In this document: one piece after another, positions 26,494-35,181 of the stretch
Position numbering within the stretch: the stretch's first letter is position 1
Layout of the letters: each line of letters starts with the position of its first letter
The notes under the pieces: generated by a model
Told to the model about the DNA's origin: nothing
The model's input: the letters and a program-made list of their open reading frames with translations, nothing else
Database searches by the model: none
Position numbers and translations under genes: made by a program
Assembly: GCA_900542065.1 (NCBI GenBank)
Contig: UQLU01000003.1
Location: 135,373-199,372 of the forward strand
Origin: an uncultured Eggerthella sp.
Lineage (GTDB): Bacteria; Actinomycetota; Coriobacteriia; Coriobacteriales; Eggerthellaceae
DNA length: 64,000 nucleotides
Direction of reading: 5' to 3'

Positions 26494-27660
26494 ATGGGGA
26501 CTGCTGAAGAGAAATCGCACAAAACAATTGATGACAAAACAATTGATGAAATCTTTTCTGAAATGGAGCAGGCTATAGTCGATCCGCAGAAAACGTTCGA
26601 AAAGTACAGGAGTGCAAACCAGAAGGCAATAGGTTGCATTCCGTATTTTGCTCCTTATGAATTGGTGGATGCCGCAGGAATGTATCCCATTGAATTGTGG
26701 GGTGGCGATACTGAAATAAGTCGTGCAAATGGGTATTATCCAGCGTTTTATTGTTCGATTTTGGTAACGCTTATGGAGCGAGCGCTACGTGGCGAATATG
26801 ACTATCTATCGGGCGTAATTATTCCGACGACCTGTGATGGACTGCGCAATTTGGAAGAAAACTGGAAATTCGCGGTGTCAGAAATGTCGGTAATGAGCTT
26901 AGTTCAGCCTGCTAATCGAACTCATCCTGCAGCCGAGGATTACCTTTTAAGCGAGCTGGAAGAAGTGAAAGAAAAGCTGGAAGAGATATCGAGCAACGCT
27001 ATTACCGACAAGGCTCTGCGAGGCAGCATTAATGCTTACAACAAGCAGCGCGCTATAATGCGAGAATTCGACATAATTGCCGCACAGCACCCCAGCGTGG
27101 TTACTCCCTGGAGGCGCCATGTGATCTATAAAGCAGCGCAGGTGCTGCCTGTTCGCGTGCACACGGAATTAGTGGGCAAACTTAACGAAGGCTTGGCGGC
27201 TCTTCCTGAGGACTCTTTTGTTGGTTTGCGTTTGGTTGCTACAGGAATTCTGCTGGATTCAAAACCACTACTCGATGAACTCGAGAAGCAGAATATTGCT
27301 ATCGTGGGCGATGTTTTAACAGCAGAATCAGTCCGATTCGCAAAGGATGCTCCAGGCAATGTAGATCCTTTTGTGTCGCTTGCGCACATTTGGCTTGATG
27401 TTCAAAACACTTCGGTCGCGCTCGATCCGACGAAACAGCGCGGAGAAACGCTAGCGGCGCTCGCAAAAGAGCGTAAAGCCGACGGAGTTCTTATTAATGT
27501 AACGAAATTCTGCGAAGAGGAAGAATACGACTATCCCGTCATTAAAAAGCAACTTGCTAATGCGGGCGTTCCTCTTTTGTACTTAGAAACAGCTCAGCAA
27601 GATCATATTAACGAGCAGGCTACTACGCGTATCCAGGCGTTTGCTGAAATGCTTGGTTAA
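26494..27660 (+). CDS. 2-hydroxyacyl-CoA dehydratase, HgdB-family subunit
   Basis: 388 residues of the PF06050 type. Three Cys in the expected cluster-ligand contexts are visible: 'AIGCIPYFAPYE', 'PAFYCSILVTLM' and 'IPTTCDGLRNL'. The ATG at 26494 is chosen for AAGGGGTG upstream; a GTG at 26485 is possible. With the next gene it forms the heterodimeric [4Fe-4S] enzyme that removes water from a (R)-2-hydroxyacyl-CoA through a ketyl radical. Possible substrates include lactoyl-, 2-hydroxyglutaryl- or phenyllactoyl-CoA; sequence alone does not choose. Confidence 0.93.
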   Translation: MGTAEEKSHKTIDDKTIDEIFSEMEQAIVDPQKTFEKYRSANQKAIGCIPYFAPYELVDAAGMYPIELWGGDTEISRANGYYPAFYCSILVTLMERALRGEYDYLSGVIIPTTCDGLRNLEENWKFAVSEMSVMSLVQPANRTHPAAEDYLLSELEEVKEKLEEISSNAITDKALRGSINAYNKQRAIMREFDIIAAQHPSVVTPWRRHVIYKAAQVLPVRVHTELVGKLNEGLAALPEDSFVGLRLVATGILLDSKPLLDELEKQNIAIVGDVLTAESVRFAKDAPGNVDPFVSLAHIWLDVQNTSVALDPTKQRGETLAALAKERKADGVLINVTKFCEEEEYDYPVIKKQLANAGVPLLYLETAQQDHINEQATTRIQAFAEMLG

Positions 27661-27676
27661 GAGGGGATTGATTACT

Positions 27677-28897
27677 ATGGTTGAAAAGAACGCTAAGAAC
27701 TACAGTCCTGCTCGCGCTCGCATGAAAGAAGTCACGGGCGACCTATACCAAGAAGCGCGTGATGCGAAAGCAGCTGGCAAGCCTGTTGGATATTCCACTT
27801 CGAATTTCATCAAGGAACTCTTCGAAGTTTTCGATCTCAACATTATTTATCCTGAAAACCATGCGGCGGCAGTTGCGGCGCACAAAGGTGCCATTCCCTT
27901 CTGCGAAAAAGCGGAAGGCCTAGGTTACTCTATGGATTTGTGCTCTTATGCACGAATCAATCTTGGCTTTATCGAGCGCGATGAAGATTTCGGATTTGGA
28001 TTAGATATCCCAGAGCCAGATTTCCTCTGCGTAGGCAACAATATTTGCACCACGGTAATTAAGTGGTACGAAAATCTTGCGTGGAAGCTGAATATTCCGT
28101 TCATCATGTTTGATGTGCCCTACAACACCGATGGTTATTACAAGAAGAGCAAAATAACTTACATGAAAAAGCAGGTGCAGGGCATTGTCGAACAGCTCGA
28201 AGAAATAAGCGGCAAGGCATTCGACTACGATAAGTTCCAAGAAGTTATGGAAATATCTGCCGAAAATGGCCGCTTGTTCCAGGAAGCGCTGGACCTCATG
28301 GGTAAAACAGTTCCTTCTCCTGTAAGCGGATTTGATGCCTATAACTTTATGGCGCTTATGGTAATCGCGCGTGGACGCAAGGAAACCACCGAAGTGCTTC
28401 GCATGTATATAGATGAATTGAAAGAAAAAATCGCGTCAGGAGAAAGTACGTTTAAGGGTGAAGAAAAGCATCGCATTCTATTTGACGGTTTATGCTGCTG
28501 GCCCTACCTGCGGAGCAATTCCGAAACGTTAGCAGAAAACGGCATTAACTTAGTAGGAACGCCTTATTGCGGCAATTATGGTGTGACGTTTAACGATCTT
28601 TATACCTTATGCGAGGCATACGCGAAGACCAACAATGCAACAGGTATTGAGTTAGGTCGCGATTATCGTCTGGGACTGATCGATGATTATCACTGCAACG
28701 GTGTGCTGTGTAATGTGATGCGTAGTTGCAAGCCTTGGGTAGGCATTATGTTCGAAATGCAGCGTCAGCTAGAAAAGGCTCGCGGCTTACCATATACCAC
28801 TTTTGATGCGGATCAGGCGGATCCTCGCGTGTTCAGTCGGGCTCAGTTTGAAACCCGCGTACAAGGACTGGCAGAAATTATGGAAGCGCGAAAATAG
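27677..28897 (+). CDS. 2-hydroxyacyl-CoA dehydratase, second subunit
   Basis: 406 residues, also PF06050-like. Cys residues in 'AIPFCEKAEGLGYSMDLCSYAR' and 'CVGNNICTTVIKWY' match cluster-binding positions. The start at 27677 follows GAGGGGA and lies 16 nt after the previous stop, so the two subunits are translated from one message. An inverted repeat at 28941-28973 follows the gene. Together with 25620 and 26494 this is a complete dehydratase system. No dedicated CoA-transferase is adjacent; the one at 35182 is the nearest on this strand. Confidence 0.92.
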   Translation: MVEKNAKNYSPARARMKEVTGDLYQEARDAKAAGKPVGYSTSNFIKELFEVFDLNIIYPENHAAAVAAHKGAIPFCEKAEGLGYSMDLCSYARINLGFIERDEDFGFGLDIPEPDFLCVGNNICTTVIKWYENLAWKLNIPFIMFDVPYNTDGYYKKSKITYMKKQVQGIVEQLEEISGKAFDYDKFQEVMEISAENGRLFQEALDLMGKTVPSPVSGFDAYNFMALMVIARGRKETTEVLRMYIDELKEKIASGESTFKGEEKHRILFDGLCCWPYLRSNSETLAENGINLVGTPYCGNYGVTFNDLYTLCEAYAKTNNATGIELGRDYRLGLIDDYHCNGVLCNVMRSCKPWVGIMFEMQRQLEKARGLPYTTFDADQADPRVFSRAQFETRVQGLAEIMEARK

Positions 28898-29331
28898 GGC
28901 AGCGCTGTAGAAAACAGGGCGGCGCTCTAGACAATCAGAAGAGCTCATAGGTTCCATCCGAATCTATGAGCTCAATTCATATATCTATGCAAAAAACGTT
29001 TCTTGAACATGTTCTTATAACATTTTTGTTATATAGCGATAGTTATTGATGAACTTATGCAACCCCTGAATAAATGACCTCTCGTATTTGGAGGAATCTC
29101 CGTATAACCAGGAATTTATACTAAAAAGCGAGGTTACAGCGGTGCGCATTGTAGAGAGGGAATGGCGCACCAGATTATTCCAAAAGGGTTAAGTCATCGC
29201 TGTAGCTTGGAGGGAAGACCTATTCTGGAAAATTGTCTGGGGGATTTTTTTAAAGGACGATTTATCCAAGGTGTCTGATGCGCCATTACCTTCAATTTTG
29301 TCCATGAAGTGAATTGGAGGTGAAAAAACGG
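28898..29331 (+). promoter_or_regulatory. Long leader of the TRAP operon with competing hairpins
   Basis: No coding region seen. Hairpin 28941-28973 (GAGCTCATAG/CTATGAGCTC) closes the dehydratase operon. GGTGCGCAT at 29141-29149 can pair with 29162-29171, and 29162-29169 (ATGGCGCA) can instead pair with 29279-29286 (TGCGCCAT), just upstream of the dctQ ribosome site. This is consistent with alternative RNA structures controlling translation. A GGAGGTGA site precedes the ATG at 29332. Confidence 0.45.
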
Positions 29332-29910
29332 ATGAAAGTCATTAAGTGGTTTGACGAGCACTTTGAGGAATTCATTCTGATTGTTTTCCTTGTTCTTATT
29401 TCTTGTGTCACTTTATTACAAGTTATTTGTCGTAACGTGCCCGCATTTCCAGTCCTAACGTGGCCAGAAGAACTGTGCCGCTTCTTATGGATCGCAACAG
29501 TATTCCTTTCGTTGCCTTATACCATCCGTACAGAAACGATGCTGAGAGTTACTGCTCTCGTGGACATCATGCCTTGGAAGGTTCGCAACATCATCAATGT
29601 AATTGTTGATGTTATTACCTTCGTAATGATGGCTGTTCTTACCAACGCTGCAGTAACCGTTTTGATGCGTATCGTAGAGAGCGGAGAAACCTCTCCTGCA
29701 ATGCTTCTCCCCATGTGGATTATGTATCTCATCGTTCTTGTCGGCTTTGCGCTTGGCGCACTGCGCAGCGTCGAAATGTTCGTTATTCATATCAAGCACA
29801 TCAATGTTGAGCCTAAGAGCACCATTGAAGAGCAGACTGAATTCGAACTTGAATCTGGCAATTTTGATACCAGTGCAATTAAGGCTATGAGTAAGGAGGG
29901 GGATGAATAA
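29332..29910 (+). CDS. dctQ: TRAP transporter small membrane subunit (DctQ)
   Basis: 192 residues with four membrane segments (about 12-34, 48-66, 88-112, 130-150). 'RNVPAFPVLTWPEELCRFLWIATVFL' and the following 'RTETMLRVTALVDIMP' are DctQ signatures. The C-terminus is acidic. The ATG at 29332 is preferred over the TTG at 29314. The stop overlaps the next start (TAATG), coupling translation to the large subunit. It helps form the sodium-driven carboxylate importer. Confidence 0.93.
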   Translation: MKVIKWFDEHFEEFILIVFLVLISCVTLLQVICRNVPAFPVLTWPEELCRFLWIATVFLSLPYTIRTETMLRVTALVDIMPWKVRNIINVIVDVITFVMMAVLTNAAVTVLMRIVESGETSPAMLLPMWIMYLIVLVGFALGALRSVEMFVIHIKHINVEPKSTIEEQTEFELESGNFDTSAIKAMSKEGDE

Positions 29911-31205
29911 TGCCGGCAATTCTTGTATTCGTAGTATTCCTTGTCGTCCTTGCATTCTCCGTACCAATTGCAATCGCAATGATTGCAGGTTCCCTTGCTC
30001 CTATTTGGATTACGGGTGTTGGCGGCAATGTTACTCAGTTAGTAACCAATGCATTTTCTGGTGCTAACTCAACGCCAATCTTGGCAGTACCTCTGTTCAT
30101 CTTCGGCGGCATCATCATGGCCGAAGGTGGCATTTCTCAGAAACTGTTTAACTTCTTCGCCTACTTCGTAGGTCGCTTCCCAGGCGGCGTACCTTGCGCA
30201 GTTGTTATTACCTGCTTGTTCTACGGTGCTATTTCTGGTTCCGGTCCTGCAACGGCAGCTGCAGTAGGTTCTATGTGTATTCCATTCTTAGTAAGCTTGG
30301 GATACGAACGTAAATGGAGCTCCGGCTTGATTGTTGTAGCTGGTGGCTTGGGCGTAATTATCCCACCATCTATTCCATTCGTTCTGTATTCACTGGCAAC
30401 CGGTGTTTCCACTGGTGCTTTGTTCCTGGGCGGTATTTTCCCTGGTATCCTCATCGGTCTCGTATTGATGATTTACTGCGTAATTCACTGCAAGCGTCAG
30501 GGTGAAGACCGTGATCGTATTGACACCTCTATGCAGGAACTTCATGACATGGGTCTTGGCCGTTTGTTCATCGACAGTTTCCCTGCACTGCTTTGCCCAA
30601 TCATCGTTCTGGGCGGTATCTATGCAGGTTTCGTAACTCCTACTGAAGCTGCATGTATCAGCGTTTTCTATGCTCTGATTGTTTCTCTTTGGGTGTACAA
30701 GACCATCAAGGTCAAGGACATCTGGAACATCATGGTAACGGCAGTTCGTACGTATGGTGGTTTGGCATTCGTACTGGCATTTGCAACTGCATTCGGTCGT
30801 GTACTTTCTCTTACCGGCGCATCTGCTGCAATTACCAACTTCATCACCTCTACCTTCGGTGAAGCATGGATTGCTCTTACCTTCTGCATGATCCTGTTCC
30901 TTATCCTGGGTATGGTTATGGACACCGGTCCTGCAATCATCATCTTGGCTCCTATTCTGTTGCCTGCAATGGAAGCTTTGGGAGTCGACCCAGTCCACTT
31001 TGGTGTAATTCTGGTTTGCTGCTTGGCAATCGGTCTTGCAACTCCACCATTTGGACTCAACCTGTTCGTTGTCTCGAACCTCTCTGGTGAAAAGCCAATG
31101 GACATTGCAGCCAAGGCAGTACCTTTCATCATCTCATTCTTGATCGCTTTGGTACTTATTGTGTACATTCCTTGGTTCTCTACGTTCCTCTATTTGGGTC
31201 AGTAG
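29910..31205 (+). CDS. dctM: TRAP transporter large permease subunit (DctM)
   Basis: 431 residues with about 12 hydrophobic segments. The family motifs 'VPLFIFGGIIMAEGGI', 'GAISGSGPATAAAVG' and 'GLGVIIPPSIPFVLY' are intact, as is 'MVMDTGPAIIILAPILLP'. It carries the sodium and substrate path of the transporter. Codons are strongly biased towards those of highly expressed genes, as in the flavoenzyme at 13552. A hairpin follows before dctP. Confidence 0.95.
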   Translation: MPAILVFVVFLVVLAFSVPIAIAMIAGSLAPIWITGVGGNVTQLVTNAFSGANSTPILAVPLFIFGGIIMAEGGISQKLFNFFAYFVGRFPGGVPCAVVITCLFYGAISGSGPATAAAVGSMCIPFLVSLGYERKWSSGLIVVAGGLGVIIPPSIPFVLYSLATGVSTGALFLGGIFPGILIGLVLMIYCVIHCKRQGEDRDRIDTSMQELHDMGLGRLFIDSFPALLCPIIVLGGIYAGFVTPTEAACISVFYALIVSLWVYKTIKVKDIWNIMVTAVRTYGGLAFVLAFATAFGRVLSLTGASAAITNFITSTFGEAWIALTFCMILFLILGMVMDTGPAIIILAPILLPAMEALGVDPVHFGVILVCCLAIGLATPPFGLNLFVVSNLSGEKPMDIAAKAVPFIISFLIALVLIVYIPWFSTFLYLGQ

Positions 31206-31233
31206 TTGCTCAAGAAGGAATTGGATTTGCCTG

Positions 31234-31259
31234 GCGCTCAAGACAAAGAGCTTGGGCGC
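31234..31259 (+). promoter_or_regulatory. Intercistronic hairpin between dctM and dctP
   Basis: 9-bp stem GCGCTCAAG/CTTGGGCGC (one G-T pair) without a T run. It could stabilise a processed dctP message or reduce read-through; binding proteins are usually needed in excess over permeases. Confidence 0.4.
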
Positions 31260-31339
31260 TGGGATTTAAAAAGATTTATCTGGGCTAAGTACAAAACGCT
31301 CTGTTGTAAGAAAAGATTTTTGGAAGGAGATTGAGGGGA

Positions 31340-32440
31340 ATGAAAGCAAAATTGCACTCAAAAGCTTTGAACAAGTTTCTAGCTTTTATCGGTGTATCTG
31401 CACTCGCACTCGTATTGGCAATGGGCCTAACGGGCTGCAGTGGTGATAGCTCCTCTGAAAGCTCATCCGGCGGCAACGACGCTTATGCTGACCTTGAGCC
31501 GGTAACCTTGATCCTTGCTGACTCTACAGCAAAGGACTCTGCTGGTAACCTTTTGGGCCAGGAAATTGCTAACCAGGCAAATGAAATTACTGGTGGCAAG
31601 CTGACTGTTGATTATCATGGAACTGGCGAGCTCGGTGGCGACACTGACTTGGTTCGTCAGGAACAGTCCAACGACATTCAGATGGTAATTATGCAGCCTG
31701 CTCCTATGGTATCTTTCGTACCTGACATGGCAGTATTCGACCTCCCAATGGCATTTGCTACTTATGATGCAGAACAGATCGAAACTGTTCTTAATGGTGA
31801 CAACGAATTCACTCAGGGCTTAGAGGCTTCCTTTGAGGAAGCTGGTCTTCACAACTTAGGCTTCCTCCAGAATGGCACCTTCCGTGAGACCACTTCTAAC
31901 AAGGCTCTGAACACCATCGAAGACTTCAAGGCTCTTCAGATTCGTACCATGGAAAATGCAAACCACATGGCATTCTGGCAGGCAATTGGCGCAGAACCTA
32001 CCCCACTTGCTTGGGCTGAAGTTTACTTCGCACTTCAGAATGGCACGGTAGACGCTCAGGAAAATGCTATTGACACCTGCGCTGGCTCTAGCCTCCAGGA
32101 AGTTCAGGATTACCTGGCAATGACCAACCACATTCTGTATGCAAACAACATCAGCATCAACAAGGAAGCTTGGGATTCCTTGGATCCTGCTTACCAGGAA
32201 GCTTTGACTCAGGCTGTAAATCAGGCAATCGAGGTCATGAAGCCTAAGATGCTTGAGATGCAGGACGAGCAGTTGAAGACTTTGACCGACGGTGGCATGG
32301 AAGTTATCGAATACGATCAGTCCTTCTTCGACAACATTCTTGCTAACGAAGACGTTCAGGCTCTCTATACTGACATTTCTGGTCAGACTGACGGTCTCTC
32401 CGACACTTTGGTAGCTGAACTCGAGAAGACAAAAGAGTAA
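31340..32440 (+). CDS. dctP: TRAP transporter substrate-binding lipoprotein (DctP)
   Basis: 366 residues. A lipoprotein signal peptide ends at Cys33 in 'LTGC', followed by a Ser/Gly linker. The DctP fold follows, with 'GELGGDTDLVRQEQSNDIQMV' and the substrate-site Arg in 'LKALQIRTMENANHM'. 'GAEPTPLAWAEVYFALQNGTVDAQEN' is a clear family signature. Anchored outside the membrane, it delivers an organic acid to DctQM. Highly expressed codon pattern. Ligand unknown; the dehydratase and CoA-transferase neighbours suggest a carboxylate fed to CoA activation. Confidence 0.94.
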   Translation: MKAKLHSKALNKFLAFIGVSALALVLAMGLTGCSGDSSSESSSGGNDAYADLEPVTLILADSTAKDSAGNLLGQEIANQANEITGGKLTVDYHGTGELGGDTDLVRQEQSNDIQMVIMQPAPMVSFVPDMAVFDLPMAFATYDAEQIETVLNGDNEFTQGLEASFEEAGLHNLGFLQNGTFRETTSNKALNTIEDFKALQIRTMENANHMAFWQAIGAEPTPLAWAEVYFALQNGTVDAQENAIDTCAGSSLQEVQDYLAMTNHILYANNISINKEAWDSLDPAYQEALTQAVNQAIEVMKPKMLEMQDEQLKTLTDGGMEVIEYDQSFFDNILANEDVQALYTDISGQTDGLSDTLVAELEKTKE

Positions 32441-32568
32441 ATAGCATTGCGAATTTTTGATTGGTGTTGCGGCAATGCGAAATAAGGCGCGAAAGCAAAT
32501 TAGCTCGTAGCTGCGACACCAACCTTAAACAAGCAAGAAAGTTTTGTACTACGGCTTTTCTCTCTCTC

Positions 32569-32604
32569 AAAGGGCTGCACTAGATCTAATCTGGTGCAGC
32601 CCTT
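32569..32604 (+). terminator. Stem-loop after the TRAP operon
   Basis: 11-bp perfect stem (AGGGCTGCAC core) at 32570-32580 with 32594-32604; no good T run, so termination may be leaky or the stem protects the 3' end. Confidence 0.6.
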
Positions 32605-32617
32605 GGTGTAAGAGGAT

Positions 32618-32652
32618 AAAAAATAATCCACCCGAATGACGGATGGATTATT
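32618..32652 (-). terminator. Rho-independent terminator of the LysR gene
   Basis: AATAATCCA/TGGATTATT stem (32622-32630, 32644-32652) followed on the minus strand by TTTTTTA. Confidence 0.8.
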
Positions 32653-32680
32653 GGAAGCTCATTTCGCAATTCGCGGTATA

Positions 32681-33574
32681 TTAATCGACTTTTACATCAA
32701 AGCCGTAACGCTCATTGAAATGCTTGATAACAAAGTCTCTGAAGCGAAGTGTTGCCCAGTTCATTACTGAATTTTCGGGCCATTTCAAATAGAGATAACG
32801 TTTGCCATGAATGTCGTTCAAAGGAATAGAGGCAACTTGTTCGCGCCATCTTCCAAACCACGTAATAGAAGGGGCAAGTGCGATGCCAAAGTCATGAGCG
32901 ACATAGGACATAACGCGGTTGTAATCCTGATCTTCTATGACGGTGTTAGGTTTAAAGCCTGCTTGCGAAAACATTTCTGTGATGATGCTGTAGAAAGGCG
33001 AATCGCAAAGTGTGCTAACAAAAGGAGCGTTCGACAAACTTGCCAGTGATACGTTTTCAACTTTTGAAAGTGGGTTATTGCGAGACACCGCCAGGCAAAC
33101 CTGTTCTTCGCCAAGGAGTAAGTAATTTGGTTCCTTGTGAATATGAGGACTTGCAAAGAAGGTGATACTTGGTTGTACGGATTTAAGCCTTGACGAGTTC
33201 CATGACGCCATACGAAGACGAACGTTTGGATACTGTTCTTTAAATCCGATGATGATATCTTCGAATTCACCCATAGGAACGGGAGAATATATATCGACCG
33301 AGAAGTTCTTGTTATGAATGAAGTCGGAGATATCGAGCTTGATGGATTCGGCGGAGTCTAAAACATCAACCACTTTACTGAGTGCAAAGCGACCCGCATC
33401 GTTTAAAACGATATTTCGACCCACCCTATCAAATAGAGGTGCTCCCAATTCGTTTTCAAGCGAATGCAAACTGCGGCTTAGGCTTGGTTGAGAAGTGTGC
33501 AACTTTTGAGCTGCTTTGGTAAGGCTTTCGCATTGCGCAATGACATAAAAGTTTTGCAGCTGTTGCATCTCCAT
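32681..33574 (-). CDS. LysR family transcriptional regulator
   Basis: 297 residues from the ATG at 33574, which has AAGGAGGG upstream; the frame stays open 50 codons further but without LysR-like sequence. The HTH is 'MQQLQNFYVIAQCESLTKAA' and 'TSQPSLSRSLHSLE', with the effector domain at about 88-290. It is convergent with the TRAP operon and probably regulates it. The inducer is unknown. Confidence 0.9.
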   Translation of the reverse strand: MEMQQLQNFYVIAQCESLTKAAQKLHTSQPSLSRSLHSLENELGAPLFDRVGRNIVLNDAGRFALSKVVDVLDSAESIKLDISDFIHNKNFSVDIYSPVPMGEFEDIIIGFKEQYPNVRLRMASWNSSRLKSVQPSITFFASPHIHKEPNYLLLGEEQVCLAVSRNNPLSKVENVSLASLSNAPFVSTLCDSPFYSIITEMFSQAGFKPNTVIEDQDYNRVMSYVAHDFGIALAPSITWFGRWREQVASIPLNDIHGKRYLYLKWPENSVMNWATLRFRDFVIKHFNERYGFDVKVD

Positions 33575-33973
33575 GGTTTTACACCCTCCTTTGAGCAAAA
33601 AACAGCGAATGCAAGTGCTAGCGAAGGCGCAAAACAGAACAGAAATTAATTCTGAAGTTAGATGAAATAAAACAACTATGTTAAGGCGCTTTCGGTTTGG
33701 GAACGATAAGTTATTGTAATTCACAATAACTTAAACATCCGTAACCATTGTAATAGCTTGATCTCGAGCAACTTATACCAATAATGAATAAGAAACAAAC
33801 GTTTTCTGAAACAATCGAAAAGAAACGAAGCGAATAGACTTTATTAATCTATATAAAAAAGCAGCTTGTTTGGCAAAATTAGCGCTGCTTTCGCAAAGTT
33901 AAAACCTTAAATAGCAGATTATAGCCAAATGAACAGGCAATATAGATACATCTTATGACTAGGGTGAAATTAT
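33575..33973. other. Intergenic region upstream of the LysR and TPR genes
   Basis: No gene seen. It contains an 8-bp stem AAAGCAGC/GCTGCTTT (33858-33865, 33884-33891) whose minus-strand 3' side runs into TTTTTT. This looks like an intrinsic terminator on the minus strand, although no minus-strand gene precedes it. Confidence 0.45.
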
Positions 33974-35017
33974 ATGACTATCGATATAAATAATCACAAT
34001 GACGAACAAGCCAAGGCAGACGGCGCAGATAAATCGATAAGCGGTTTCAACGGGAATTCTATTCAAACAGAAGAAATAGCTTCCTTGTTGCGTAAAGCGC
34101 AGGAAGCCTATGAAGCAGACGATTCCACGACGGTAAGTGAGTGCTGCAACAAAGTCTTGGAATTGGATCCTGAAAATGCTGAAGCTTGGAAGCTTCTTGC
34201 GCTATTTGGTGGCTGGGATGCCAAGCTCTACGATTTCGATATGGGCTACATTATGCGCACCATTAATCATGCGTTGAGTCTCGTTCCAGAAGATAAAAAA
34301 TATGACACTGCCGCCGACATCTATACGGCACGCAAGCGACAAATTTCGCTGCGTTTAGAGGCAGCAATTATGATGCCGTCGTATCAGGGAGCAAAGCAGT
34401 GTCATGCAGTCATGATGGACTGGAAGCGTTTGCTAGCGGAAATTCCTTATCTAACGCCTGGTTTGATCGAAAGCGAAGTTACGCTGTGCAGTAATATTTG
34501 TACTCGTTCGAAAATGGGTATCATGCCAAACGATAGGCTTGTGTATACCGCATATGCAACGTTTAATCATAAAGAGCCTTATGGTGAAACGTTTCGAAAA
34601 GTATTGGCAGCGCGCGCAGAGAAAGAAATGCAGCGCGAAGCCAAGGTTTTAGCTTCCGCGAAAAAAGAAGTGGAAGAGCGTTTGGAAAAGTACCGTGCGC
34701 AAGTTGAAGCGGGCGAGCTTTCTGCACAAGAAGAAAAAACGCTTCTGGAAAAAGAAGCTTCAGATCTTCGCAGCCAGCTGGCAAACATTGTTGGCATGTC
34801 TAATCGTAAGTTGTATCAACAGCAGTGCGATGAATTGGAATACCAATTGGCTAACTTAAAGCCCTATAAGTTCTTCAAGCGCAACGAGATCAATGAACAG
34901 TTAAAAGCGGTCCACGAAAAATTGGATCAAATAGATGCACAGGTTGAGGCAGCAAAGGGAAAGATTCAACCCCAAATCGATGCAATTGAGGAACGAATTG
35001 CAGAAATTAGCGCTTAA
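33974..35017 (+). CDS. TPR and coiled-coil protein of unknown function
   Basis: 347 residues, no signal peptide or membrane segment. Residues about 35-75 contain TPR-like helices ('LLRKAQEAYEADDSTTVSECCNKVLELDPENAEAWKLL'). Residues about 205-347 are a long charged coiled coil with many Glu, Lys and Gln. The middle part contains 'GAKQCHAVMMDWKRLLAEIPYLTPGLIESEV'. Probably a cytoplasmic scaffold. No enzyme motif is seen, and it is not obviously linked to its neighbours. Confidence 0.7.
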   Translation: MTIDINNHNDEQAKADGADKSISGFNGNSIQTEEIASLLRKAQEAYEADDSTTVSECCNKVLELDPENAEAWKLLALFGGWDAKLYDFDMGYIMRTINHALSLVPEDKKYDTAADIYTARKRQISLRLEAAIMMPSYQGAKQCHAVMMDWKRLLAEIPYLTPGLIESEVTLCSNICTRSKMGIMPNDRLVYTAYATFNHKEPYGETFRKVLAARAEKEMQREAKVLASAKKEVEERLEKYRAQVEAGELSAQEEKTLLEKEASDLRSQLANIVGMSNRKLYQQQCDELEYQLANLKPYKFFKRNEINEQLKAVHEKLDQIDAQVEAAKGKIQPQIDAIEERIAEISA

Positions 35018-35181
35018 ATGCTCTTAAACCTGTAGATAAAATGCGTCAAAATAGAGGATAAGCGAAGACTATAAGCTTTTGTGAATGCGCAGGTGAATGC
35101 GCTTGTAGAAGCTTAATTTCTCAATTGAATACGCACAGGTTTCTTAAAACAGGTGGCTTTACTTAATGGGGAGGGGAAGCC

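Noticed and set aside
33858..33891. Terminator of a minus-strand small RNA
   Set aside because: The hairpin and T run are real, but no promoter or transcript unit can be supported upstream on that strand; noted only in the intergenic entry.
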